In this document: positions 35,401-47,989 of the stretch, piece by piece
Layout: every line of letters begins with the position of its first letter
How positions within the stretch are numbered: position 1 is the first letter of the stretch
DNA from: Mytilus californianus
Taxonomy: Eukaryota; Mollusca; Bivalvia; Mytilida; Mytilidae
Direction of reading: 5' to 3'
Length of the DNA: 64,000 nucleotides
Assembly (NCBI RefSeq): GCF_021869535.1
Contig: NW_026262734.1
Coordinates: 81,406,339 to 81,470,338, forward strand
Position numbers and translations under genes: made by a program
The notes under the pieces: generated by a model
Database searches by the model: none
What the model was told of the DNA's origin: nothing
Seen by the model: the letters and a program-made list of their open reading frames with translations, nothing else

Positions 35401-36470
35401 TTAGATTTTCTTAAATATCATTCTTTACACCAGAAATGTTATTTATAAACAAGCGTATGTGTTTAGTAATGACTAGTATATCACTATCGGACACGCAAGA
35501 CAAAGATGTATATTACACCTGATAGTTTCAAAATGGAAAGTTACAAGTTATCGGCCGTGTACACTGATCAATACCCTCAGAAATGAAGGGATGCATGAAC
35601 TTGCTTTATGTAATTGTGTAATAAGAGTTTTTAAGCCCGACAGGAAATCGCATGAATACCTGGACGTGTCACCTCACAATACCTCTGGTAATCCATGCTG
35701 GTGATCAGATAAGGGAAGGTCTGAGTTTATTTAAATAATTAGATATAAGAAAATGTGGTATGAGTGCTAATGAGACAACTCTCCATCCAAGTCACAAATT
35801 GTCAATTTATAAAAGTAAACCATTATAGGTCAAAGTACGGTCTTCAACACGGAGCCTTGGTTTATTACATAAAAGTTTATTACATAAAAGAATTATGAAC
35901 AAATTAGATTTTCGAAAACAATTATACACGGGACACTTAATTATTTATAACTTTGAACTTTGACTTTTTAACTAATTCCCATACAAATTTCTTGTTTCAA
36001 AACTTAGTAAAAACAAGGATTTGTATAGTAACAAATACAAATCCTTGGTAAAAAAAAACAGTTTAAAAACGACAGACCATAGTTATTAAAACAAAATAAT
36101 TGCATTTTCCGTATCATGTTAGTTAGGAAAGGTTGCACAACCATGTCTATTATAATCATTCTCGTAACCCGGGAAACTGTTTATGCTTTTCTTGTCGGAT
36201 AAAACAACTGTACGCTTGACAAGATATCGACACGCAATTACGACTACGTTAGGTTACTGCTGGTTTTGGTCCTTTGTGGTTTGTAGATATATCGTGGTTT
36301 CTAAACCGAGAAGATGTCAAAATGGCCGCATGCAGAGAATTGATACTCTAAATTTAAAATCGATGGTGATCTCTTATATAGCAGAATAAAACTTTAATAT
36401 TTATGAATTTGTGCTTTTTTATACAGAATGAACATAATATCAATTTTTCATTTTTTTGCGAAGTTTCCCT
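32488..36470. mobile_element. Candidate 4-kb non-autonomous DNA element with TTAA target duplications
   Basis: The left end agggaaaattcgc and the right end gcgaagtttccct are inverted copies (one mismatch), and similarity continues weakly inward (ttatgttcat, tataaaaaa). TTAA lies directly outside both ends (32484-32487, 36471-36474), the signature of piggyBac-type insertion, though AGGG is not the usual piggyBac terminus. The interior has no transposase and no ORF above about 70 residues. It has high AT content, a truncated subfamily-A repeat at 35744-35862 and a 'gtccagtggcatata' fragment near 34931. It could instead be two related MITE ends by chance. Confidence 0.5.
35744..35862 (+). repeat. 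Mytilid dispersed repeat, subfamily A, truncated
   Basis: Begins atataagaaaatgtggtatg and stops at cacggagccttgg. Confidence 0.8.
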
Positions 36471-36703
36471 TTAACTCATCCGATCGATACAAAGCAGAAA
36501 AACAAGTAACAAAAACACAGACCTGACGTGGCAGGGTATTTATAAATACAAAAAAGACACTAAGTACAGATCTTAGAGTATTCGCAGTTACTGACAGCTA
36601 GTTCAAAGCCAATAACAACTATGAAAAAATCTAAGACTAAAATATCAATCAGTACACATCCAATGCATTTAGTATAAAGACGTCATTTACAGTCAAAGAA
36701 AAA

Positions 36704-36792
36704 CATGACCTTGTGTAATGCCAAAAACAGGTATCGACATTCAAGGTTCTAAAATCTGTCGATACCTGTTTTTGGCATTGCACAAGGTCATG
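36704..36792. ncRNA. 89-nt near-perfect hairpin (pre-miRNA-like or foldback)
   Basis: Arms 36704-36739 and 36757-36792 (catgaccttgtgtaatgcca and on) pair over 36 positions with a single G-U type difference, and a 17-nt loop. Dimensions fit a pre-miRNA, but such perfect pairing is equally typical of a young inverted-repeat element. No expression evidence in sequence. Confidence 0.35.
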
Positions 36793-37439
36793 TATATGAC
36801 AATAATGTTAGTTTGGTTTTAATTTACTGATAATAAAATTAATATTCATACAAATAAAAACAATGTATTTCTTGTACAGAGACACTGTTAAAAAGAGAAT
36901 TGTCGGTCTTTCATTTGTTTCTTGCAGTATAAGTTTGTATAATATTATAATAATACCGAAATCCAAGGTCAATTCAAAAAGGGGAAGTTCATAAAAACTG
37001 ACAAAATAAATCGTTATCAACCAACGTAACGAGCAGAAAACAACTGTCAAATTCCTCAAAAAATGGTGGGCTAAACCTCGTTTTATAGTTAGCTTAAACT
37101 CCCATTTATATGACAGTTGTTTATAGTTCCGTTATATTGACAAAATTGAGTGAGCAACCCTGACAGTCGTACTATGTTAATGTAACAATAATTTGGACGA
37201 AGCAGCTAAAATTGAGTAAACATACATCAAAGACATACAACACAACTGACTACAAAATTCAAACAAACATACAAATAAATCTAACAATGTGTCCAACAAA
37301 GAGGTCAACAAAAAAGTTATAGTTAATAGTAAACTTGACAGAGTCACCAACAAAAAAGTTTTTTAGTTGATAGAAATTTTAAAGACGCCGATAAAAAAGT
37401 TTTTATAGTTGAAAGTACATACAGTATATAGTATACATT

Positions 37440-37670
37440 TTATCGATTGAGTGCAAATGAAGTAAAATATAAATACTAAGGTGAACAAAATGGAAACAAC
37501 ACTAAAACCCTCTTGCGTCCGAATCGCACATCCGGGCCCACCTTCACCAAGGACGTCCAAAGTCAATACTCTGATAGCGGGATGCATATATACCGAGTCA
37601 CATTTAAAGTCATACGATCAAAAGAAACATTATAGCACGAAGACAAATAAAGTGAAAACTGTAAGGTAAA
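37440..37670 (+). repeat. Dispersed repeat-like segment, no gene
   Basis: Overlapping short open frames on both strands around gaatcgcacatccgggccca and gcgggatgcatatatacc. No start context, domain or splice signal; GC-richer than the surroundings. Confidence 0.3.
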
Positions 37671-39160
37671 TAAAAGATACACAACTTCAGCACATAGAAT
37701 CTATAACTTTTTTTAATATTTAAAGTATGCAAATATTTTACTAAACCGAGAATGTAGTACTATTTTCATGGAAATGCAATTTCTTGTTCCATTTTATCAT
37801 CTTCTTAAAATCATAATTCAAGAATTAAATTATACAATCATTGGCTTAATAAGGAATTCGGGGAAAATTATTTGATTTGTTAAGAGAGGTAATTTTTTGA
37901 ACATGTGTTTTCAATTAATAAGGAAATGAATCTGGATATTTTTGGCAAATTGACAAAATTTTATAATATTTTGTGAAAAAGCCAAAAAAAAAAATAATAA
38001 AAAAATAAGGAAAATATCAATTAAAAAAAAAATAATTCCTGAAAGTAGTGGATTTATACAATGCTGTTACCCTCGCTAGATAAAATTTATTCCCCATTAT
38101 AATGATTTCCACCTTTATAATCTACTAAAGTGCTTGTCTCACATAAAAAACATGCAAAATTGTAAAAATTGTCCAGGATGGTGGTTTGAAATTTTCCTGC
38201 CTAGGTTGATTTTTCAGTTCTTAGGTGTCTTAGGAAATAAAAAAAAAATATTTCAGACTTTTCTAAGTTGAGGCTATATATAGCAACAAACTTATTTGCA
38301 TATTTGGGTGAGAAAGGCCGGAAATACCATTAAAGGTTGGTTAAGTTTGAGACCTTTAAAATCACCAAATGACATTTCCACCTAATTTTTGGTTTATAAT
38401 ATGATTAAAATATATATTATAGATTATGAAAAGCAATATTATGAAAGAATGCCATCATCTGCCTTTCATGTAGGATGCTATTTATGATGCAAAGATAAAA
38501 AGTTCGAACTATATATAAAATTATGAACCCAATAAAATTAAAAATAAAAAGACATTTTATTAAAATGAAATTTGATTGTAAATTCGTTTAACGCTTTTTC
38601 GGATATCTATGAGCCTTAGAAAATCAAAATCCAAAATATTTGTATGATACATAACTAGTACAACTATTATATTCGTTTTTATTATCAATCTGTTGATAAG
38701 TATAAAATAAATCCATCATGTTGTCATTAAGTTATTCAAGTCATTATGATTAAGTGAATTGTTAGTTTTGCTGCTCATTAAACATTTAAGATTACGCAAT
38801 GGTAAAACAAAATCAATCCCAAAAACCAAAATATATCAGAATTTATTACATTATATATCTTCCTACCATATATATATATCTTTTTTCCTTAAACATTCCA
38901 GCATTTCCCAAATAATTTTCAAGATTTCTATACAGCACATTTTATCGCGACATCAATATACAAATGATTCTTCAAGTATAGTGGTTCTTTCTATTCTGAT
39001 ATGTTCCCCATTTGTTTATCTTACTGTCAATGTTTAAAAAACACATCCTAAGCTTTGGTAAAAATATTGGTATAGGTTATTGGTAGTTGTTTGTTTCAAT
39101 GAAATGATACCAATTTCAGTGCAACCGATGCGTTTGTGAAATTAGCTTATTAGGTAAACA
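37670..39160. other. No gene seen
   Basis: Strongly AT-rich with A-runs near 37980-38030. The short plus frame at 38759-39037 is Ile/Ser/His-rich and has no domain or splice support. Confidence 0.4.
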
Positions 39161-39164
39161 TTTT

Positions 39165-39345
39165 AAAAAGATCGAGCAGGTTAGGCGACAATTACCCCTT
39201 CGAAAGGGGTAAACCCTGGTGCACCAGAAAGGTAATGAGTTCCTGTCCCATTAGTGACACCCGTTTTGTTAATTATTGCAAGTAAACACTTTGGGATATA
39301 AGCCACATCCGGTGATGTCACACAAAAGAATAAAAAAGAGAACAG
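39165..39345 (+). repeat. Dispersed repeat with ccccttcgaaaggggt stem
   Basis: Contains the 16-bp perfect palindrome ccccttcgaaaggggt, then tgagttcctgtcccattagt and ggtgatgtcac; a repeat family I recall from mussel sequences. Confidence 0.45.
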
Positions 39346-40011
39346 AGGTAAGCGAAGATTGCATGTTCTTTAATCTTTGAAAATTTTAGTAGTGACTTTT
39401 TCAGGAACTCTGAATCAAAGTTGTGGCGATCCATGATATATGAACATAATTGCTAACGGTCAGTTTTGCCTGAAGAAATTGCATATAATTCATTATATGA
39501 ACTGATTTTTACTGGAGTAGATTAACCATAAAATGACAAACGGTCAAGCATCTCTTTATTTCTGTTTCCCGATAAAATAAAAATATATTTGGAATGTTTT
39601 CTATGGCAGTAAAATAAAACGCGACATATATGACATATTTGACATAATATAGCCATTTCAAAATATAATTTTGTTCAGATAATAATTATCCAGAAGTTGT
39701 GAATATTTAGAAGTCAATGAAAAATCCTCAAACATACCAAAATAATTATATTTTGTCATGTTTTTTTCTATTGTTGAAGAACAAATGTAAATATATCAGA
39801 CACAACTGATTTCTTAAAATGCAAATATTTAAACAACAAAAGTCTAGTGAACATATGAAGGATGTTGTTTGGTGCATTTAATGGCCATAAACAACGCCTT
39901 TGTTATATAAAACTACTTATTAATTATACCAACTTAAAAGTACTTAAATTGTTTATTCTAAATTGTTATGGCTTTTTGGTTGTCATTAAGTATCAAAATA
40001 TTTATTACATC

Positions 40012-40380
40012 ACAAAATATTGAGATGTGGTATAATTACAAATAGGACAACTATTGATTAAAACCGCATGACAAATAACAGGTAATGAAACAGCCTTCCA
40101 CATTGTAAAAAAACCATATTGTATAGTATGTGAAAACTATAAAAGGCTCCAGGAAAAAATCTGATTGCCTGATTTTTATATATTACATCAATAAACGAAA
40201 AACTGTTATGATAGACAACTAAAAGGAAAATCACAGTTTTACTGGCTCCTGGCTTAGGACGGACACAAAACGAACGTGGCGTGGTGAGAGATGTTTGTGA
40301 GTGCCCAACCCTCTCGCTTATCTGGGACAGTTGTGAATCAACACTTTATAAGAACAAACTGTAAAAATATGAAAAATATA
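40012..40380 (+). repeat. Mytilid dispersed repeat, subfamily B, diverged
   Basis: gagatgtggtataatta, actggctcctggcttaggac and gttgtgaatcaacac correspond to the subfamily-B order with many changes. Confidence 0.55.
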
Positions 40381-41520
40381 TATGAATAACGAACCTAAGT
40401 AAACGTAGAAAATACAAACCCTGCGTGCTTGTCAAAACATGAATTTTGGTCATATTCTGTTAAATCTCTGGCCTCATTTCTTAATACAGTAACGAGCAAA
40501 ATAATGATGCAAGCCGACATTTCTCATTTATGATTGAAATCAAATCCTAATAAGGAAATAGTTACGATTTTAAATATAATGTATTTTTTAATGCTTTCAA
40601 GTGTTTGAGGATACATTATTGTACAATTAAATGTGAAATTAATCAATGCAAAATATTTTTGAAACCTAGGAATTAATCATTAATAATCGGCTTATATAGA
40701 CGGAAATACATAGTTTTTCCGTTATATTCTGTCTGTTTATCTGTAATTTGTATACAATGGAGTTGGTTCACTAACTCATAATTTGGGGCCAAAAAATCAG
40801 AAAAAAATTCACTGTGATAATTTTGTGAAAACTTGATTAAAACATGTGTTAAAATGTCCAATTTTTTCAGTTAAAACATATTTTCACCAATTGTGAGTCA
40901 TTAGTGACGTAATTTTGACGTCATAATAAAAAGTAATTTCGTAAAAACCTGAATTTTTGCAGAATTCTGCAAAATTTATGTGACAGTTTTCTGAAAAATG
41001 AACAGTGGTGCCACCCTTCGCCCACAAATATTTTTGCTGAAATATTCTTTATATACCATATGCTTTACCTTTCAATAAAAAATTCAATGGGCGAGGGGTG
41101 GCTCCACATACAAAATCATGAAAAAAGGTGGACAAATTGACAAATTTTTAGAAAAATTGATGAAAGTTAAATCTTTTCCTTTTTCACGCTAACATACTTA
41201 TGAATATGAAGCAGATATACAATTTTCGTTTTATACTTTTAAATATCATACATTTAGCAATGCATACCCATTAGATTAACTTTAATAATAATTGAAGTTG
41301 AAAAAAAACACCTTCACAGGGCCGTTTTTGGGGTTCCTGGCTCTTAATCCTCCTGTTTTATCCCATTACTCTTACAAAAACTGTTTTGATGCCTCATTGG
41401 TGTCGAGTATATGCACATTTCTGCGAATTTATAAGTTCATCTCTTTGGTTGCGTATTATGGTAAACTATGAACAATATATCATGTTGTCACGATTAAAGT
41501 CTGACCAGGGGAGTTATTTA

Positions 41521-41787
41521 CAGCAGATTCCATTGAGTGTGTAGCCAAAGGTAATATCTTTGGTTAGCTTGCTTGTTATCTGAACCGTGAAGTCATTGTT
41601 AGGTTAGGTAAACTACCCTACTTTAAGAATAGACTAGTCCGACAGAAAACCAATCAATCTGTCTGTTGGACTATGCTACTTCGAAAGGAGGGTAGTATAC
41701 CTGACCTAATAATGACTTCACAGTTCAGCTAACAAGCAAGCTAACCAAAGATATTACCTTTGGCTACACACTAAATGGAATCTGCTG
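41521..41787. mobile_element. 267-bp TA-flanked hairpin MITE, copy 2
   Basis: Same length and sequence as copy 1 apart from a few substitutions, with TA on both sides (41519-41520, 41788-41789). No coding capacity; mobilised in trans if at all. Confidence 0.88.
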
Positions 41788-42029
41788 TAAAGGCATTGTC
41801 AATTTATGTTTGACAAAATATTTTATCTGATCATGAGGATGAGCTCTTCAATTGTCTCCTTTAAGATTTTCGAACAATTTTTTTGATCAGGACCTACACG
41901 AAAACAGCCGTCCATTTGATATATTATTTTTTTTTCTTTCACATTTATCCAAATAAAAACGGTACTTAAAACGCTCTGTCTTTGGTTTTTGATGTATATC
42001 CAATTAACCTAAGGGTCGTCTGGAGGTAA

Positions 42030-42420
42030 AGACATATGGTCATTCCTTGCCTTTTTGTTTTTTTGTTGTTGACATATTTGTTTGTATTTATAGTGATTAA
42101 GATTATAACACAATGTTGACTGCTGTAACCCTATTTTGGACAGTTTTACCTTTTATGTCTGCTTGTTTTTTTCACACATTGTTGTCAATATAATGGAATT
42201 TTATGCGACTGTCATACAAGTGAGGTTTAGCTAGCTGTAAAACCCGGTTTAATCCACCATTTTCTACATAAAAAATGCCTGTACCAAGTCGGGAATATGA
42301 CAGTTGTTATCAATTTGTTTGATGTGTTTGAGCTTCTGATTTTGCCATTTGATTAGGGATTTTCCGTTTTGAATTTTCCTCGGAATTCTGTATTTTTGTT
42401 ATGTTACTATGTTTTTATCC
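42030..42420 (+). repeat. Dispersed repeat ('gtttagctagctgtaaaacc')
   Basis: Contains cacattgttgtcaatataat, atgcgactgtcatacaagtg and attttccgttttgaattttc. A distant reverse copy seems to lie at 37020-37140 (tgtcaaattcctcaaaaaat region). Confidence 0.5.
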
Positions 42421-42764
42421 TCGGCCGACCGACAGTAATACTCTTGCTAAAGAATGCGTCCATTTACCTAAGATCGATTTATTTATTCGGAGCCACGTCC
42501 AGTCAGAATAGGGACGTTAAATGCAATGCCGTGTTTAGAGAGAGTGTCTTAACCTATTTCAAACAAAATGCCTTCTTACTCAATCTTTACAGTTTTCTGT
42601 TTAGTGACCTGTAGATCCTTCTTTGTTCCTATTTTCTGTCATAATCTTGTGTGTTATTCTTCGAATAATGGTTTTTTAGTGCATCATTTCTATTTTCGTA
42701 CTTTTAATGCTCTTTCTTTAAGAAGTAGCTTATAGAAATTCGTTTTCATTGGGCTTATCTGAAA

Positions 42765-42930
42765 ATTTGTTTGGTTCGTGTTGCTCAGTCTTTAGTTTTC
42801 TATTTGTGTTTTGTGTACTGTTGTTTGTCTGTTAGTTGTTTTTTTTTAACCATAGTGTTGTCAATTTATTTACGACTCATGAGTTTGAATGTCCATTTGG
42901 TATCTTTTGTCTCTATTTTAGCCAATGTAA
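42765..42930 (+). repeat. Dispersed repeat ('tctttagttttctatttgtg')
   Basis: Shares ttttgtgtactgttgtttgt and tgagtttgaatgtccatttg with 48990-49165 (plus) and 58905-59045 (minus). Confidence 0.65.
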
Positions 42931-42980
42931 TGACACAAAAACTAATTTGATAAACCTAAGGGTATACTATTAAATAGAAA

Positions 42981-43170
42981 TAAGAAGATGTGGTATGAGT
43001 GCCAATGAGACAACTCTCCATCCAAGTCACAATGTGTAAAAAGTACACAGTTATAGGTCAAAGTACGGCCTTCAACACGGAGCCTTGGCTTACACCGAAC
43101 AGCAAGCTATAAAGGGCCCCAAAAATGACTAGTGTAAAACAATATAATAAGGAAAACCAACGGTTAATCT
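42981..43170 (+). repeat. Mytilid dispersed repeat, subfamily A
   Basis: Full block from aataagaagatgtggtatga to ccccaaaaatgactagtgta. Confidence 0.85.
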
Positions 43171-43194
43171 ATATAAAAAATTCGTAAGGGTTCC

Positions 43195-44060
43195 GCGGAA
43201 CCAAGTGTCTCGCCTACTTTTGCTGTTAATCGCAGGCTCAACAAAAATGAGATGAGGAAAAAAATTAATAAAAATATTCCTCTCGATACAATTTTTTTTA
43301 TTGTAAGAAGCTTCTGTCCAAGTTTGGTAAAAATCCAGGAAAGTTTATGAATCTAATAAATGTTTTAAAAACTTTAACTGCAGACTGTATGTAATGTTAA
43401 CTGGAAGAAAAACTAAGTCCATTTATAAGTAATATACGGAAAGACATGAAATTTTGTTTTACAAAATTTCCTTCTAGATACTAGCTTTTGATCATAAACA
43501 AGCTTCTGTCCATGTTTGATACAAATCCAGGATAGTTTAAGAAAGTTATTTAAATTTTAAAAACTTTAACTACAGAGTGAATGTAATGTTTCCTGGCAGA
43601 AAAACTAAGTCCATTTATAAGTAAAATACGGAAAAACAGGATTTTTTTTAAAAATTTACTTCTGGATACTATCTTATGATCATAAACAAGCTTCTGTCCA
43701 AGTTTGGTAGAAATCCAGGATAGTTTAAGAAAGTTATTAAAATTTTAAAAACTTTAACCACAGAGTGAATGTAATGTTTCCTGGCGGAAAAACTAAGTCC
43801 ATTTATAAGTAAAATACGGAAAAACAGGAATTATTTTTTTTACAAAATTTACTTCTGGATACTATCTTATGATCATAAACAAGCTTCTCTCCAAGTTTGG
43901 TAGAAATCCAGGATAGTTTAAGAAAGTTATTAAAATTTCAAAAACTTTAACCACAGAGTGAATATTTGTGGACGCCGACGACGACGACGACGACGACGAC
44001 GACGCCGACGGAATGTAGGATCGCTATGTCTCGCTTTTTCGACAAAGGTCGAAGGCTCGA
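43195..44060. mobile_element. Element with four ~190-bp tandem units and terminal (GAC)n
   Basis: After ggttccgcggaaccaagtgt, four units beginning aagcttctgtccaagtttgg start at 43308, 43500, 43688 and 43881 (periods 192, 188, 193). They end at a (GAC)n run (43971-44010) and tcgctttttcgac. A central tandem core followed by a microsatellite recalls the oyster pearl/Helentron-like elements. No ORF. Confidence 0.6.
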
Positions 44061-44239
44061 CAAAAACGAGAAACGAGAAACACATATGAACCACATAAAA
44101 AAACGACAACCACTGAACAACAGGTTACTGACTTTGGACAGGACAATATTAAAGTTCATTTGACACCAAACGCTTATTTTCAAAATTTATCAATAGTAAG
44201 TGGCAGTGGAAATCTTATACATATTCATAAAAATATCTC

Positions 44240-44380
44240 AGTATTTGAAAACAAGTATTTTAAAAACTCATCAGAGACAGCATGCTTATAATTTGAAAAA
44301 CCAGACGCGCATTTCGTCGACATAAGGCTCATCAATGGCACCGAATCAAAATATTTTAAAGGCTAAATTAAGTGCAAAGA
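44240..44380 (+). repeat. Dispersed repeat ('aaccagacgcgcatttcgtc')
   Basis: aactcatcagagacagcatg, aaccagacgcgcatttcgtc and gctcatcaatggcaccga; related short fragments near 52640-52700 and 60675-60770. Confidence 0.55.
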
Positions 44381-44384
44381 TGAA

Positions 44385-46245
44385 GAGCATTAAACACAGA
44401 CTATGCTTGGGGTAGGAAAACTTTAATGTTTTGAATAATTCAACATTTGATAAGCAGCAAATTAGCAGAAAATTGACACATGAATGCTATTTCATGTCAA
44501 CACAAGTGTTGACTTCTAGGCTGGGGATACCTTCTGTCGGGACAAAACGTAGCAGAATGATATACGAATTTAAAGTGTAAAATAAACAGAAAATTTCGCT
44601 AAAATTTATTTGCACATTATCAAAACGTCCGATAATAATCAACTTCATATTATCTATGAGCCAAGGTCAATATCACATAAAATTTCAACGTCATAGAAAT
44701 TGGTTCCTCAGTGTAATAAAGATGTATGGATGGTAACACCTCATTCGTTATACAACTGCAAGATAGTCAAGAGATTGAATTGTCAGCCATATAATGGCAT
44801 AAACTGATTGAAACCAAAATATTTGATGACTAAGATAACTGCTACATTAAGTTTAGAAATATGATAATATGACTAACCCATTTTTATCGGAGTTAGTTGC
44901 AGGGCGTCCACAATGAAAAGTTTGATTTGAGAAGAAAACTAAATCCCTAATATGAGAAATATATAAAACACATATTACCATGGTCAATCCCCTTAATTGT
45001 ACATTAGGACTCAACGAATTAAACCCAGTCGCCCTATTTTGTCCCAACCTAGAACAAAATGACCCAAGTTCATTCTCTAGCAAAGAATATTTATATAAAA
45101 CATTATATGATAAAGGAGAATATCCTTAAGTCTATTGTTTTATAAATTAATAATATGCAAAGGGGATTCATACATGTACTTATCATAAAAAGTCATGACC
45201 AACTAAACCAAACTATGACCAAAAATTGTACTAAACGCTCCTCGATATGACGACGTTAAGTACTACCCGTGGAAAAATTGTGTTATATAGTCTAGGCCGT
45301 ATCCTCTATTCGTTTTCGAAAAGCTTAATAAGCGATTGCAAACACAATAATATCATGTTTAACGTCGTATTGTTTAAAAGATATTATTCAAATAATAAGA
45401 AAATCACATGTAACGTATTTGGAGGCGTGGTATTTATCTTAGATTTCGTGTGTCCTTAAAAAACCCAGATCATGTTATCCCTTTGATAACAAGAGTTATA
45501 ACTTCAAACTTAAAGTTGATAAATATCGTAAATTATTTTTTATTTCTGTAAGTTTTAAAGGTCTAATATGATAACTAGAATTTTACATTTTTGATAATCA
45601 GAAAATATTGACTTTATGAATGTTTAAACATTAAAAAATTGAAATAAATACATTTTTGTGTATTAGCATTAACGTTTTCTGAAGCAAAATGAAAACCATC
45701 ATCAAACACATATAGGTTGAAAGACAGAAGCATGTACGTAAAAACTCAACAAAGATTCCAACCCGGAAGAGCGTTTCGTTTAGATAATAATCATCAGTTA
45801 CGCTCGAACCAAAACAGAAAGAAGTAGTTAGAAAGTTTTGAAAAAAGAAAATACCATTATAGGCTTATAATTAAGTTCACCACACAGACGTTTTGTTCAA
45901 AATAAGTTTTGTCAATTTATATCAGCTATGAATTGCAGCGATCGGGAATCCTTCTCCATAACTTAAAAATGAACAAATCCAAAAATATAATTTACTATTG
46001 CTTGGTGAAAGTTTTTTTATACGTCATAAAACGAAGACAAAACATTTTTTCCCTCAAAGCTATTTGAATTGTCTATTTATTAACCAGTATAAATATCATC
46101 TAGTCTTATATTGCAGTTGTGTACGGTCTTACCAATGGACAAAAGAGAATATACCATTGCCTAGGCCTCAACAGATCTTTTTACAAACAAAGTAAAGACA
46201 GACAATGGACAAATACTGTATTCATTAGTCTAGAAACTTCGTTGA

Positions 46246-46276
<31 letters not shown>

Positions 46277-47155
46277 ACTTTGGATTTTGAATATAAAAAA
46301 GGTCAGTACCTGATTGTTTTATCTCGAAGTAAACACTGGTTGTTAAGTAACTTGTCAAGTCAGCTTATAGTACATCAAAAAGAAACAACATTTAAAACAG
46401 AAACTTACTGACAACGACACAAGATTGTGTGGGAAAGATTTGTTTGAAATCTTTGCATATTAACGAATGACATGTACACATATTGCATCACTAAAAAACA
46501 TACTGACAATTATATACTTACTTAAACTTGGTTGTACTTAATTGTAAATGATTGGCGTAGTACCGGAACGTTTTCTATACAAATAGGAAATGGTGTTTGA
46601 GATAAAGCAATACTGACGAATAAGCATACATGTTCGTATATTTGATAAATTGGATAACAGTAGAATAGGACATACGAGAATATTTTCCCACTTGATTAAC
46701 ACACATAATTTTAAATGATAGAAGCTCGCACTTATTTTTAATACGAACAATGTCTTCTATTTGAGGCGGAAGAATGTACATCAGATGTTCGTGGATAATT
46801 TCAAACTTTAAGCATCGTTAAAAGCCGACTTCATGAATAAACTAAACATATTTTTTTTATTTGTGATAATTAATCAGTCGTATATTAACAAACATAAAGT
46901 AATCAATATTTTGTTGCAAATGTTATCTTCTATATATCTTACACATTGTTTTTGAAAAAATAATGCTACTTGTCCATCATTTCATTTATATTGCATCAAT
47001 ACTAGTATATAGATATAAGAAGATGTCAAATGTATATATGCATATATTAAATGCTCTACGCTGTTCTGGAATATTCAGTGATCAATTATCTTAAAGTACA
47101 ATACACACATACAATCGACATAAACCTGCCGAAAAGATATCTCTACTAGATATTT
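44385..47155. other. No gene seen; 3' flank of the unrecognised gene
   Basis: Only short unsupported frames; a (GA)n tract at 46246 and a possible AATAAA (minus) at 46856-46861 downstream of the stop at 47164. Confidence 0.4.
46246..46276 (+). repeat. (GA)n microsatellite
   Basis: agagagagagagaaagagag and on, with one interruption. Confidence 0.9.
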
Positions 47156-47163
47156 TACATAAT

Positions 47164-47376
47164 TCATTTCTTTTCGGTGTCTTGGTATCTCACCCAGTCG
47201 ATAATTTTCTGAAACTTCCCCCCAGCCAATTTCGTTAATTCTCCCTTTGCCCATTTCGTTAACTCTTCCATAACAGTTGCCTGTTGTGGCTCTATTCCCC
47301 TTCTACGAATAGTGTAATCATTCCTAAATTTCTGTATCAGGTTTTCTATTGCTATCGCTTCATCTTTTTGTACCGC
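47164..47376 (-). CDS. Last coding exon of an unrecognised gene
   Basis: On the minus strand a strong acceptor (attagtttatttttacag) precedes a 213-bp open frame of 70 residues ending at a TGA. The product is charged and probably helical: it starts AVQKDEAIAIENLIQKFRND, has a basic RRRG turn, then EELTKWAKGELTKLAGGKF and a C-terminal WVRYQDTEKK. No signal peptide, membrane segment or catalytic motif is visible. It starts in phase 0, matching the donor of the exon at 51859-51908. I do not recognise the family. The amphipathic pattern could be a coiled-coil or helical-bundle tail of a cytosolic protein. Confidence that this is a real exon is good; function is unknown. Confidence 0.7.
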   Translation of the reverse strand, partial: AVQKDEAIAIENLIQKFRNDYTIRRRGIEPQQATVMEELTKWAKGELTKLAGGKFQKIIDWVRYQDTEKK

Positions 47377-47989
47377 CTGTAAAAATAAACTAATTATTAA
47401 CATAGAAAATAACTAACGTTGAATTAAAGAAAAATCTAAATTGTAAAAAGGTTTTTATAATTGCTGTGACGTAATACTATGTTACTCGGTTGGTTACTTC
47501 TTGTAGAATCAAGGATTTTTTATCAGTCTGTCGGGGATTTCATACATGTCCCTTTCCAGTTTTAAACATCTAGTTGAATGGTTCTGGTTAAAGATTGCGA
47601 TATGCATTGCATTCATGGTATGTACTGAATTTGACTTTCAAAATCTTTCATATATTGAAAAGTGTGGTCTTGGCGCATTTTTGTATTCTAAAAATCATTT
47701 AACTAGTATATATGAAACATGATTAACTGTAAAAAAATCTCTAAGATATCATGTGTATAATGGATCTTAATCTGTGGTTGTTAGATTACCAAATCAATGT
47801 CCTTGTATTTTCAAAAAGTCAATTGCATTGACGTGAATGCTTTGTTTAAGTAAAGTAGAGGCTCTTAACATTCTTAAGCGCCTGTGTCGCTTACATAGGT
47901 TCATGTGCATCTTTAACACATTGGACACTCTTCAACATTTAGACTAGAATAGAACAGAATTCGTGACACAGATCTTTTGTGGGGATTTT

